Below are positions 1-11,346 of a stretch of 64,000 nucleotides of DNA, one piece after another (position 1 is the first letter of the stretch; every line of letters begins with the position of its first letter). The position numbers and the translations under genes are program-made. The notes beneath the pieces were generated by a model. It made no database searches. It was not told the origin of the DNA and saw only the letters and a program-made list of their open reading frames with translations. The stretch is from positions 27,779,966-27,843,965 of the forward strand of contig JACGWO010000001.1 of assembly GCA_034509735.1 (NCBI GenBank). The letters are read 5' to 3'. The stretch is from Sesamum alatum (lineage: Eukaryota; Streptophyta; Magnoliopsida; Lamiales; Pedaliaceae).

Positions 1-408
1 TCTCGACATGTATAACCGAGCAAGTTCTAGAAAATCAAGTCAAAGATGACAATCACACAGCCAAACAAAATAAGGGAACAATAAGATGTGTGCTCATAAG
101 CTCAAGAGCTCACCAACAGGGCTTATGTGTGCTACTCATAATCATTTTTTTATCAAAACAAGATTGTTAAGAGATTCATCACACATGTGGCAAGTTTGAT
201 TTTTCCTATGTATGTCAAGTATTCTATTGCAATCCCAAAAATGCATTCATAAATTATATTAGCATGAGTGAAATAGGGATGCAATATGTCAAGGTTCATC
301 ATCATATTGCTCAACAAATCGCCAATTTTTAGCAATTTTCACAGAATCATAGAAAATGCGTATAATCATGCCTCACTCATCAATATGCATATAATCAGAG
401 GACATCAA
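1..408 (-). repeat. Start of the 3' LTR of the Athila-type element (partial)
   Basis: The minus strand reads a purine-rich tract (GTGTGGGGGTGG, at 410-421) and then TGATGTCC, which fits a polypurine tract followed by an LTR starting with TG. The remainder of the LTR would lie to the left of the window. No gene is seen in this stretch. I could not align it convincingly with the 5' LTR at 3,622-4,740, so the assignment rests on position. Confidence 0.4.
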
Positions 409-613
409 CCACCCCCACACTTAAACCCGACATTGTCCTCAATGTCGGTGCCCCAAAGGAATTAAAGAAGATAAAGGCAAAGAGATACATCCCTTAGGCT
501 GTGGGGCACCGAGCGGCGGGAAGAGGTGGAGATTGGTCGGAACAACACGGCGGTGAACGATGCTTGGAGTGAGAAAGGAAGAGCACCTAGCAGTGGACAG
601 AAACGCTTTCCAA

Positions 614-692
614 ATAGCCCGTGGGTCACGGACTACCAGAAGTTCGCGTGACAGAAACGTACTAGGCATAGTCCGTGGGTCACGGGCTATCA
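614..692. repeat. Pair of near-palindromic CCCGTGGGTCACGGG motifs, internal copy
   Basis: Two copies of an interrupted palindrome (CCCGTG-GGT-CACGGG with flanking AGC/GCT) start at 618 and 672, about 54 bases apart. Each copy has one arm mutated relative to the perfect form. They lie between the degenerate coding end and the polypurine tract of the Athila-type element. A similar pair sits near 4,500. Confidence 0.7.
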
Positions 693-815
693 GAAATCCA
701 TCATCTGCACTGAAAAAGAGAAAATAAAAAAAAACAAAAGATGAAGATAAAAATGCATGGGTTGCCTCCCATGTAGCCCTCGTTTAACGTCACTAGCTTG
801 ACGTTAGGATACTTA

Positions 816-1870
816 TCACGCCCCTGCAAGTCGGAGAGGGGTTTTGGAATAAGTCTTTTGCGCCTCTTCGACATAGCCTTTTAGCCTTTGCCAATCCACT
901 TTAACACGGGCCTTGTCTTTGTGATGCCACTCTTCACGCTCCTTGAATTTTTTCTTTCTTGCATGAGATTCATGCCATGCCTTGGTGCGTTCCTTGTACA
1001 TTCGAGCATTCTCGTTGGCCTTCTTCATCCACTTCTTCTTGTTTGGTTGAAGCCTATTGTTCTCGTTCTGGTTGGGTGATGCTACATCTGGTGGTTTTGC
1101 TTTGTGATTGGAAGTAACTCCATTTAACAACAACACTTTTTGTAGTTTAGACTTCAATTCTTGACCCATGTCTGCAAAATTTTCAACCTCCACATGCTCT
1201 TCTTTCACGTCCTGCAAATTATTCCCATTAGAATTTGTGAAAGAATTTTCTTTGGGATCCTTACATTGGACAAAATGAGCATTTTCAGTTCTAGGAGCAT
1301 TAATGCTATCAATTGCAAATATGGCATGCTCATTCTTATGTAGATATTTCATAGGCTTAAACACATCAAAGACTATATGTTCATTATTAACTCTAAGAGT
1401 GAGTTGACCTTTTTGCACATCAATTAGTGCTCTACTCGTGGCAAGAAAAGGTCTTTTTAGAATCAATGACATATTCTTATCCTCTTCCATATCTAACACA
1501 ATAATATCAATGGGGATGATAAATTTGCCGATTTTTACCAACACATCTTCCACTATTCCCTAGGATACTTAATGCTTCTATCGGCTAGTTGTAAAGTGAT
1601 TATAGTGGGAGTAAGCTCATGCATTCCAAATTTCTCAAAAATAGAATATGGCATCAAATTCACACTAGCACCTAGATCACATAAAGCTTTATCAAAATTG
1701 GTATTCCCTATAATGCAAGGTATAGAAAAACTCCTTGGGTCCTTGAGCTTGGGTGGTAGCTTGTTTTGGAGAATCGCCGAACATTCTTCATTGAGCTTCA
1801 CCGTCTCGCCTCCTTCCCACTTCATCTTATTGGAAATCACTTCCTTCAAGAATTTAGCATAGCTTGGCAT
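816..1870 (-). pseudogene. Retroviral-type aspartic protease fused by deletion to an integrase C-terminal remnant
   Basis: The segment at 1,553-1,870 holds the aspartic protease signature CDLGASVNLMPYSIFEKFG, with the catalytic Asp in DLGAS, near residues 65-85. A frameshift at about 1,553 separates it from a 245-aa reading frame (816-1,553) whose first 90 residues continue the protease region (VLDMEEDKN, RPFLATSRALIDVQKG). Its last 75 residues (ARMYKERTKAWHESHARKK) instead look like the C-terminal part of an Athila integrase. RT, RNase H and the integrase core are therefore missing between them, with the junction around 1,030-1,100. The reading frame stays open across the junction. A second frameshift separates this region from gag upstream. 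Confidence 0.65.
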
Positions 1871-1887
1871 CTGTGACAGTGCATCAA

Positions 1888-3180
1888 TTAGAGGGATATT
1901 AATATGAGGTTTTTTAACATCTCTAAGAATTTGCCAAACTGTTTATCAAAGTTAGCTTTTAACACTCTTCCGGGGTAGGGAATGTATGGAGGAACATCAT
2001 CTAAATTAAGCTTGAGTTTAGAAGTACTCCCTTTCGTTTCCTCTTCAGGCTCCTCCACTTTTTTCGGTTGTGGCTCGACCATGTGCTCATTGGGTTGTTC
2101 TTCTCTGAGAATTTTCCCATTCTTGAGTGTGATTGCATTAACTTGCTCTTTAGGATTTTTCTCGGTGTCACTCGGAAGTTTTCCCTCATTTCTGCTGGAT
2201 AACATGCTCACAATTTTCCCCATTTAGACCTCGAGATTTCGGATTGATGCATCTTGGTTCTGAAAATGGGTGTTGGCGCCGGTGATGAAATTGGAGAGCA
2301 TGTCTTCAAGGTTGCTCTTCTTCTCCTGCAGTGGCTGCTGCTGGCATGGTTGTTGTTGGTATCCCGACGGTCCTTGTTGTTGTTTGTTACTCCCATAAAA
2401 AATTGGGTGGCTACGCCATCCCGGATTGTAGGTGTTGGAGTATGGATTAAAGTTGGACCTGCTACCATGAGAAACAAAATTAGCATCTTCATAAATAGCA
2501 CTTATGTTCCCTACCTTGCAGTCTTGACTTAAATGACCCATTTGACCACAAGCACTGCAAGGTCCTATGGGTGCGACGTTCCACATTGTAACTCCATGGT
2601 TATTCACTTGTTGTGTTAGTGCCACCAAGTGAGCGGATACTGCATTCATTGCGTTAACTTGGTGGACGCCAGCTACTCGTCGGTCTTGGCCATACGGATA
2701 AAAGCTAGATGCTATCTCATCAATGAGGACAAACACTTTGGATGGTAGTTTCTTAATGATGGTGCCACTTGCAACTGCATCAATGGTAGCTCGGTTAGGC
2801 AATGTAACACCATTGTAAAACGTTTGTACCTGTCGCCATACTGGGAGCTAATGATGAGGGCACTTTCTAAGCATATCCCTGAAACATTCCCATGCATCAT
2901 ACAACGATTCCCTATCTGACTGCACAAAAGATGTAATATCATTGAGCAACTTAGCAGTTTTAGATGGGGGAAAGTATTTAGCAAGAAATTTTTGTGTCAA
3001 CTCCCCCCAAGTTGTAATATTACTGCCAGGCAATGACTGAAGGCAATCTTTGGCCTTGTCACATAATGAAAATGGGAAAAGCCTAAGTCTAACAGCATCA
3101 TCACTAACACCATTAAATTTAAAGGTATCACAAATTTCAAGAAAGTTAGAGAGATGCTTATTAGGATTTTCGTCAAGCAA
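1888..3180 (-). pseudogene. Retrotransposon gag polyprotein (Athila-type)
   Basis: The frame begins MLDENPNKHLSNFLEICDTF and contains a Retrotrans_gag-like capsid region (WGELTQKFLAKYFPP). A CCHC zinc knuckle, CSACGQMGHLSQDC, with spacing C-x2-C-x4-H-x4-C, lies near 2,510-2,560. Further on is a basic and Gln-rich tail (NSRNEGKLPSDTEKNPKEQ-like segment near 2,150-2,200), a recognisable Athila gag end. In-frame stops at about 2,848 (TAG) and 2,224 (TAA) interrupt it without changing frame, so it is a pseudogene. The product would package element RNA in cytoplasmic particles. Confidence 0.8.
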
Positions 3181-3601
3181 ACTGATAAATTACACGCGTG
3201 CTTGGATCATCTGAATGATAGCTGGCTTGATCTCAAAATTGTTGGCTTGGATCGTGGGTTTGGCAATGCTAGATATCACCCATCGGCTCTTGGGACGCAT
3301 ATTCCATCATCGGCCTCTCCACGACCCCTAAAGCATTCTCCATGACCGGTTCTATGATAGCAAATTGTTCCTCAGCGTAGAATTTCCACTACTTTCACCT
3401 CTTTCGATGGTGTTCTTCTGTTGGTGGAAGGTTCTCTCAATTTATGGATCGAATTGTGCTAACTCTCCACCGCTACTTCGTGTCAACAAACTAGAAACCA
3501 AAGAAAGTAAACAAGTGAGGTAAAATAGAAACTAAAAATAAAACAAAGAAAAAATCCAAATTAATTAAGTCCAATGAGTTATGATATTATTTCGAATTAA
3601 A

Positions 3602-3617
3602 TCCCCGGCAACGGCAC
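3602..3617 (-). other. Primer binding site of the Athila-type element
   Basis: The minus strand reads TGCCGTTGCCGGGGA, one base off the TGGCGCCGTTGCCGGGGA-type site common in Athila and Ogre/Tat elements. It lies between the inferred 5' LTR end and gag, and it fixes the orientation of the element. Confidence 0.65.
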
Positions 3618-3621
3618 TAAA

Positions 3622-4740
3622 ACTTTTATTGCAAAAATACGTACTAGCAAGTGTACTAGCTATCAAGTAGTATACAGAATGTCGAACCCACAAGGATTTA
3701 ATGAAATAATTACCACAACTATGACTAATCCTTAATTATTTGGACAATCGAGAATTGGAATGATTTATGAAATTACTAAAAGAAAATAAAATCAACTAGA
3801 GCAAGTAATTACGCCGAAGGAAAAGTGCAGATTTAGGAAAAAGTGCTACGGCTATAGGTCCACCTAATCAATACAACATATTCAATATTAATGGATCAAT
3901 CAAACAAACAAGTATTTCGCATACTGAGGTTTTTCCTATTTTAATCGAATATACTCTCTCGAGCTATACTGAACATATTACTATCAAGGAATAAGGGGAT
4001 CTCTCCTCTCCAAAACGCGTGATAATAATGCATGAAGATTTATGAAAAACCTATGGAACTAGATAGATCATGCCTATGTATGTCTACACATCATTCAATC
4101 CACACCATGAATTACTCTTTCCACTATGCTAAACTCCCTCTCGGTTCATTAACATAATTAAGAAAATCTAAGAGGTGATCAAGCTCTTAAATAATAGCAA
4201 CAAACACAATAACTCATGGATATGCAAAAATAGATTAATCCATAGTATCAATTAGGCTTCCATAAGCCTTAGCACAAAAAGAAAATTAGTTCATCCTAAT
4301 TCTAACAAAAACACAAAAGAAAGATGCAGAAAAATTACTGGAAAAAAACTGAAGTCTTCTTCTCCTATTCTAGTCCATTCTTACCAAGACTCTAAAGTAG
4401 ATTATAAAGGAAATAAGACTTCTTTTTGAGTGACCTAAAATCAAAATTTTCAGTTTTTACAAGTCAACTCGTCTGCCAATTTCCACCCAGTGAATGTCTG
4501 ATAACCCGTGGGTCACGGGTTATGCTTCTTATGTTTATGAAACCGCATCTCTGATAGCCCGTGGGTCACGGGCTAACTTGTAGTCATTTCTGCAGAATTT
4601 CGGCTTTTCTCTCTATGTCTGAACTCTTTTCTTGCACTTGCCTTTTTGTCCACCAAAATTCCTAAAAATTACAAATGTACCCAAGAACAAGCATTATATC
4701 GAGATAAAATAGGGGTGAAAACATAAGGATATGTTGTATA
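3622..4740 (-). repeat. 5' LTR of the Athila-type element (truncated)
   Basis: The sequence abutting the primer site contains the motif GAATGTCGAACCCACAAGG at about 3,678-3,697, which is typical of the R/U5 end of Athila/Tat LTRs. No coding potential is visible. The 5' end of the LTR appears to have been replaced by a copia-like leader near 4,750. Confidence 0.5.
4500..4578. repeat. Pair of near-palindromic CCCGTGGGTCACGGG motifs, LTR copy
   Basis: Two palindromes start at 4,505 (extended to ATAACCC...GGGTTAT) and 4,558 (TAGCCC...GGGCTA), 53 bases apart. Both are perfect outside the 3-base centre. The spacing matches the pair at 618/672, so a common ancestral segment is likely. Confidence 0.75.
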
Positions 4741-5255
4741 ATTTCCCCCAATCAAACCTCACTCCTAAACTATGCTCATTATAACTTAAAAGGAAACCCC
4801 CAATCAGAAGTTAGGGAGAGTACATTTAGAGGTAGAAAAGAAAACCTTTTTATTCCAAGGCATAAAATGATAAGAAGAGATTAAAATAAAGAGGCATGCA
4901 GGCCTCACCCAACAGAAATGTAAACCATTCACATGAGGTATAATAGATTTCTGATCATCCTTAATCGTCTAATATCACATATTATACATGCCACATACAT
5001 CTAATGTACCAAATTAATATGTAATATGAAAACAAGCAATTACGTACGGGCAAAGAACATATATTAATATTGCATGTAATGATAGACATAAAAAAAATGG
5101 TGAGGAAACTATTTTCAATATTAATTCATCGGTATTTTATTTAAAAAAAATCTAATTTAACAAAAAAAAAAAACCAGCCATAATTAATAATATGTTCATA
5201 AAAATACAAAAAAATAAAAAATAAAAAATAAAAAAAAATCCAATTTTTTGAAAAA

Positions 5256-5640
5256 ATGACACAAACAGATCCAGCCGTTGCCAATAGTCAGTCGGCCATG
5301 CCCAGACAGTCGAGCACGCACATCCAGGCTCCACTGCCAGCGCGTTACGCCCATGTACCCAATGCGCATGCTAGCTGGCTTGTGCGCAGTGCCTGTGCAC
5401 AAGTTGAGGCCTGCGCGTTTGTTGCATATAGTGTCGCACGCGTGTGTGCATACTGCTGCGCATAGAGATGTCCAGCACAACGCAACTTGTTGCTGCCTGT
5501 CGCATGCCCAGCACTCACGCTGGTCGGGTGCTGCATGCAGACTCCTGCCTGCGTGCATGCACGACTGTGCGCCTGCTGGCCATTGACTGGCCATGACGTC
5601 CAACGGCTGTTACTGCTGCATGTGCCCAGAATTTCCTGCA
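5256..5640. other. GC-rich leader tract of the copia-like element
   Basis: This roughly 385-base segment is far richer in G and C than its surroundings and full of TGC/GCA words. Open frames exist on both strands only because stop codons are AT-rich; none resembles a known protein. A shorter GC-rich tract occupies the equivalent position of the related element at 57,455-57,535. Confidence 0.55.
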
Positions 5641-5852
5641 TAAGAAACTCAAACTCGTGGCATAGAAAAATCTAATTTTTAGCAGTTAAATATCCCATAA
5701 TTAAACAAAAATCAATATATATTTACTACACATAATCATGCTATTTACAATATTAAACATTCTTCAAAATCCATTTAAAAAATCATAATACACATCAAAC
5801 ATGCTTTATCAAATAAAACACGTAAACCTATAGTCACAAGTGGTGAACCGGA

Positions 5853-5864
5853 CTCTGATACCAC
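5853..5864 (-). other. Initiator-Met-tRNA-type primer binding site
   Basis: The minus strand reads GTGGTATCAGAGTCC directly after the LTR end. TGGTATCAGAGC is the standard primer site complementary to initiator tRNA-Met in plant copia elements. The last C to T change also occurs in the copy at 57,196. Confidence 0.75.
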
Positions 5865-6509
5865 TGAAAAAAATGGTATGACGCAAAAAATTAAAACAAG
5901 CACAGCAAAAACGGAATAGAATAAAATTAAATCCAACCAAGGAGTTGTGCCCCTTGATTCCCTGGCGTTCAACAGTTAGAACCCAAATCAAACATAAAAG
6001 AAAGCGTTTTCATGGCTAAGGTAGAAATAAAAAAAATTGCAATAAAATAAATTTAAGATTATATCTTTCGATTTCGTTTATGGATCCACTACATGTGTTG
6101 TCTCCCTATCGGATCTGCATTCACGCAGAGATCAACGTAGATCTCCTCTATGTAGGTCAACACCACATGTCGGAAGCAAAATTCTCAAAATCACTGCTAG
6201 GTGAATTGAGAACTCAAAACATAATCCCTTTTTATTGAAATAAATAAATTTGGGTCGCTTTATTAATTAGTGAATCGAATTCTTAGTTCCTTACTAAAAC
6301 CTTGTTCAAGATGAACCCTAGGAGAGAGAGGTGTAGGGAGAAGGGGGAGAAGATTTTTTTTCTTTTTTTTACTAAAGACCCTACATAATATACACCTAGT
6401 GTATTTTGTAGGTAGTTCGCTGAGTAGGGAAGCTCTCTAAGAGTCCCAATCGGCCAACACTCCTCCAAAGGAGTAGTATCCAACTCCTCCTAGATTTTAG
6501 CAATGAATT

Positions 6510-8569
6510 TCATAAACAGTAGTTGCAAAATTGATTTGCCACGACCTTTTGCGACGTAAAATTTTCGTTGCTATAGGTAACACTGTTATATAGCCATGGT
6601 TTGTTTGGTCGTTGCAAATGCTTGCCACGAACTCTGCTCTGTGGCCAAATCCATTGCAAATTCATTCCTAAAATATTTGATTTTTAATATTTCGCAACAC
6701 CTTTTGTGATGGTATATCCGTCGCAAAGTTCGCGCCATTTTTGTGGCAAAATCATTTTTTCGTTTGCAATGACATTTGCAATGAAAGTCATTGCAATATT
6801 ACAACGCAATTCCATTGCAAATTTGGCAACGAAATATTTTATTACATTCCGTTGCAAATTTTGAATGAAGGATTTTACTACAATCTGTTGCAAATCATTT
6901 TTCATTCACAATGACATTTCCAACGAAAGTAATTACAAAATTGCAACGCACATTTTGCAACAACAATTTGTTGTAAATTGTGCAAATATTTAGCTACAAT
7001 CTATTACAAAATACTCTTTTTTGTTTGCAATGGCATTTGCAATAGAAGTCAGTACAAAACTTTTGTTTCATAATTTTGAAATTTAATATTTAATAATAAA
7101 ATAATATTTAGGGATAATAACACCCCCCTCCTCTGAGGTTTGGTGTAATTACACATAGACCCCCTGTGGTTTGGGAAATTACATCTACTACCCTTGAAGT
7201 TTGCTTCTGTCTAACAAATAGGTCCATCGTTAGTCAAAATTCAATGAATTTGTTGATATTAACAAAAAAAACTTAATAAAAATCGATATTTACCCTTGAT
7301 TGACTTATTAACAACTTATTGCAGGCCAAATAAATTTTTTATGATTAAAATACCCTTTATAATGGTGAAGATATACCACCTCACATGCATTAACGTGTGA
7401 AGATATATAAGGGTAGTTTCATCATAGAAAAGATTTGTTTGACCTACAATAAGTTAGTAATAAGTCAATCAATAGTAAAAAATAATTTTCATTCAATTTT
7501 TTTGCTAATATCAATACATTCGGTGAATTTTTAACTAACGGGGAGACATTTGTTAGACAGGAGCAAAGCTCAGGGGTACTAGATGTAATTTCTCAAACTA
7601 TGTGTAATTACACCAAACCTCAGGGGAGCGGAGTGTAATTATCCCTAATATTTAATTTGACTCTAAGAATATATAAATTCAAATATGACAAAACATTTAA
7701 GCAAAAATACATATATTAAAGAAAATTCATAACATCCAGAAAATAAAAGTGAATTTATAAAGTATCTATATTTGAAAAGGGGCATCAAAATCTTTTTCAC
7801 AATCTTTTAGAGGTGGTCAGTCAGATCAAAAAGTCCGTTGCAAAATCGATGGGAAAAAATGCCGAATTTTAAATATGTGTTCCAGTTGTCATGTACGGGT
7901 TGCAATGAAAATAGTCCGTTACAAAATCAGTTGCAAACCTAAGGATCCAATAATTTATGCCTATAGTTTTCTCGTACGGATCACAACAACTTCATAGGTC
8001 GTTGCAAAAGTAGTTGCAAAAATCATTACATGCGATTTGCAACGGGCAATAAGAAAAAAAAAAAAAAAAAAACATTGCAATGCAATCAACATTTGCCATG
8101 AAATATTTTGTAAAGCAATCAATGCAAGTACAACGGATTATGCTCATGGCAAAGTGGTATATGTATAATGTTGTGAAATCCCTATCAAAGAAATACATTA
8201 CTTCGCAACAACTTATTTATGTTGCAATATCTGAAAATGCGTTTTGAACATTGCAATGAAATCGTTCTGTTGCACAATCCATTGCAAATTTACAACATAA
8301 ATAGACTGTGGCAAAATTTTGCCACAAGTTTTGCAACGACTTTCGACGATAGTGGGTCATCCTAAAGTTCACCAAATTTTTGATGGAATTTTGCAATAGG
8401 TTTTTCATTGTAAAATCCTATTATTGTTTTGTCAAGAAATTTGCCACAAAATTTAAAAGAAGGAAAATCCACCACAAAATCATGGCAAACTCCATGGAAA
8501 ATTTCCAACAGAAAATTCCGTTGCAAAAATCCGTTGGAATACTCCTGTGTTTCTGTTGTGCGTTATTTA
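6510..8569. mobile_element. Degenerate DNA transposon with GTTGCAA-type subterminal repeats (CACTA-like)
   Basis: Both flanks are crowded with variants of TTGCAACG and CCGTTGCAA in both orientations, spread over about 600 bases on the left and 700 on the right. This is the subterminal repeat layout of plant CACTA elements. The right end, read on the minus strand, is CACAACAGAAACACAGG, which could be a decayed CACTACAAGAAA-type terminus. I cannot find the matching left terminus or a 3-bp duplication, and no transposase is visible. A MITE (7,111-7,645) is inserted within it. Confidence 0.45.
7111..7645. mobile_element. Mutator-type MITE with perfect 9-bp target duplication
   Basis: The ends are GGGATAATAACACCCCCCTC and, read inward from the right, GGGATAATTACACTCCGCTC. 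TAATATTTA occurs at 7,102-7,110 and again at 7,646-7,654 as the target duplication. Nine-base duplications are characteristic of Mutator-like transposition. The 535-bp interior has no coding capacity. Confidence 0.85.
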
Positions 8570-9598
8570 TGTTGTATAAGTTTAATACTTACATTTCGGC
8601 TACATTACTCTGTTTTAGACCTATATCGGTCCTTTCAATGTTAACCCCTGTTTTTTAGGTTAGTCCTTCGATAACTGTAGTGGATACACAAAAGATCCTA
8701 TAAATTATTGTGGTGCTACTGGACTATGGGACACCATAAGAATATATGTCCTTAACATCTTTAATCGTCACGGCCACATCGTCAAGCTTCGCATAGAGAG
8801 AACATAGAATGTTTCTATCCGGCGCCCCCTCAAGTATTCTTAGTAAAAATCCAAGAACAAAGAAAAGGCCCTAGCCAAGTAGCCCAGCAAGTAAAACCTA
8901 GCTGGCCCAAAGAGCAAGGCGTCTAGCCCAAAAGGCTACATTATCTATACTAATTTGGTAGGGCCAAGAAGACAATCCATTTCAGCAAGCTTAGTCACCG
9001 TACAACAAGAACTCCATGTCATACAGGTGGTTGACACGCGGGGACACATCATATTACAAGATCTCTAACAAATTCACAAGGATCGGGCTGGAATCCGCAT
9101 TTTACCCACAAGTAACTTATTTTCGGAAAGATTGGCAGGCATGACAAGACTTAGTAAAATAGTCTTATCTCAGTCAATATCTATCCAAATCCTATGAGGT
9201 TTTTTCGAGAAGATAGCGGACACTTGTAGCTTTCTAATGGCATGTGGAACTATGCAATTCCACTCCGGATCCGGCTCTACGATTGTCTATAAAACGACCC
9301 TTTGTATAATCATTTGTCAAGTAACATTTTCTCTGCTTTGCAATTACACTCACTCACTTTCTCTCTATTTCTCAGCTATTTAAAGCTCACAATATACAAA
9401 TTTATCACTTCACAGTCACATCTCACCATTATTGTCACTTAGATTCAAGTTTTTCGTTTATTTTCTTTAGTAAGAACATTACTGAGTTCAGCATCGGAGT
9501 GCTAACCCCTCCTTGCTGGTTAGTCCCCCATTTATCTTGGAATTTTTTTGTGAAGATCCCTCAATGTTTTGTGGTGTTGCTTGACCCCGGTACGCATC
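8570..9598 (+). repeat. 5' LTR of the gag-only element
   Basis: It begins TGTTGTATAAG and is inferred to end with CA just before the TTGGCGCC motif. It is similar to 11,347 onward throughout the first 700 bases. A TATA-like CTATAAAACG at about 9,290 could be the LTR promoter. Confidence 0.65.
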
Positions 9599-9800
9599 AT
9601 TGGCGCCTTATGTCTGAATGCTTGAGCTTTTGATGCGGGAAATGGCAATTTTAGATAACAATTGCGATAACGGCTCTTTTGAGGGAAATACCTCCCTCCC
9701 TGCTGCAGCAGGATCTGCAGTTCAACCTCAGATGCAGGCACTTGGAGTCTTGGAGGACTTGATGTCCCAGCTCCTGCTTTCGACCCGATAGCCCTGCCTG

Positions 9801-11303
9801 TTGCCACCAACCCGCCAGTTCATTTGGAGACCATCAACTCCGCCCTCTGAGGATCCCAAACCAGTTGAGCAGGACAACCTTCTCAGTAGGAAAGAGCACC
9901 TGACAGGCTTAGAGCTGATCCACCCATTGTACTACAGTAGGACGGACCTATACCTGCTCACCCCGCCAGCAAGGAGGCAACACCCTAGGAGCCTCTTGAG
10001 TACTGGCACTCTCTCACGAAAGAAGTGATGGAACTCGGCCAAGAGGTAAGAAAGGAGGCCTTACCTACTGAGCGACCCATTCTCTTTAGCGTCGATATCA
10101 TGGAAGAAGAGCTCCCTACTCATTTCAGGACATCTTCACACCTACTGGCTTATAACGACACTACCGACCCTACTGAGGACATGCGTACGTTAAAAAATGT
10201 AGTCGTGCTGCACAGATATACTGATGGTATTAAATATTGTATTTTTCTTACTACACTAATTGATTCCGCTCAACAATGGTCCGACCAGCTTCTAGCTAGA
10301 AGCTAGATCAGTAAGATCTTTTGCAGAATTTAGTTCCCTTTCACTGTACTAGTTTGCTAGCAACAAGAAGTACCAGAAATTAGCTATCAGCCTTTTCAGA
10401 GTTAAGTAGGAGGAAAAGGAGACATTAAGAGCATATGTCCAACGCTTTAACAATGCTCTCCCAGAAGTCCCAACTGCTCACCAAGAGGTGCTGATCAACG
10501 CTCTCACCAGGGCCTCTGAGATGGACCTCTCTTTGAATCCTTGGCGAAGAAACTGTAGCCAACTTTCATGAAGTGTTAGCTTGAGCAAAGAAGTACATGA
10601 ATCTCGAAGATGCCCGACTGGTAAAGAAGGGAGACAATCGGGACAGAAGGAGGGATGTTGAGATCCCTTCCCGCAGTAGCAGGAGAGAACCTAGAGATAG
10701 TTCAAGCCTCTAATCCAAAGAACGAGCACTATGCCTCGCTTATCACCAGCCCAACACGGATGCTTATGGCCATGGACTGAAATCCTGCCCTGCAGTGGCC
10801 TAAGGGATCTGAGGAGGGCCCCCAACTTTCTAAATCTAAATATTTTTGCAGGTACCATAGGGAATATGGACCCGATACTAATAGGTGTCGCCAACTGAGA
10901 CAGGATATAGAACGACTTATCGAAGTCGACTACCTGAAGGATTACATCGATAAGGATCGACGGCGTGAGCAGAGGGAGGAACACTCCCGCCATCGTGACT
11001 CCCGTAGAGCGAGGAGCAGGTCGCTGACCCCTCCAAGAGGGAGCACAGAAAGGAAAAGTTCCCGACTCAGGAACAGAGCCCGAAAAATATCCCTGCTACA
11101 GAAGTGATCCACATGATTGTAGGAGGACCTACCGATGGAGATTCCAGAAGAGCTAGACGAGCTCAAACCCGCGCTGCTAGGGCAGTCATGGAGCCTAACC
11201 ACAAACTACCAGCAGAGGATCTTATCGTCAACTTTGGACCTACTAACATACAGGGAGTTCATTTACCTCAAAATGAGAAGTCACAGGCGACCAGTACATA
11301 GCA
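9801..11303 (+). pseudogene. Tat-lineage gag (disrupted)
   Basis: Frames at 9,801-10,028 and 10,025-10,306 overlap at a stop/start junction. The second carries the capsid core (LLAYNDTTDPTEDMRTLKN, then SAQQWSDQL), comparable with the gag at 19,923-20,192. Downstream, after stops, the gag C-terminal motif CRYHREYGPDTNRC occurs at 10,847-10,888 in the same frame as 10,025. The usual Gly-His of this motif is Gly-Pro here. A short NFGPTNIQGVHLPQNE stretch near 11,230-11,275 looks like the start of the protease region, immediately before the 3' LTR. Pol is deleted from that point. Confidence 0.7.
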
Positions 11304-11346
11304 CAAAAGTGCTATGTCAAATCTGTGAAAGGAGGCAGGAAGGACA

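Larger units (their letters stand above)
1..4750 (-). mobile_element. Athila-type Ty3/Gypsy retrotransposon, internally deleted, 3' end outside window
   Basis: On the minus strand the order is 5' LTR (about 3,622-4,740), primer binding site (3,602-3,617), gag, protease, a 3' untranslated region and the beginning of the 3' LTR (below about 408). The 3' untranslated part carries two boxes that I recognise from Athila-like elements: a GGGAGGCAACCC motif near 760-775 and a GACATTGAGGACAATGTC motif near 425-447, followed by a G-rich polypurine tract at 408-420. Reverse transcriptase and RNase H are missing between protease and the 3' region, so the copy cannot be autonomous. The upper end is cut by a copia-like element near 4,750. 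Family assignment follows from gag, protease and these boxes; the exact LTR limits are inferred. Confidence 0.75.
4750..6505 (-). mobile_element. Ty1/copia-like element, LTR plus leader only
   Basis: On the minus strand an LTR (about 6,500 down to 5,865) is followed by a TGGTATCAGAG primer site and a leader that becomes GC-rich between about 5,640 and 5,256. The leader ends near 4,750 in a box (4,790-4,930) closely similar to the reverse complement of 57,770-57,905. No gag or pol is present. The same family recurs several times between 38 and 60 kb. Confidence 0.6.

Noticed and set aside
439..669. 76-codon frame on the minus strand
   Set aside because: It lies in the 3' untranslated part of the Athila-type element, across the palindromes; no protein similarity recognised.
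5196..5675. Several long overlapping frames on both strands in a GC-rich block
   Set aside because: GC-rich sequence lacks stop codons by chance; frames occur in all phases and none has a recognisable domain.
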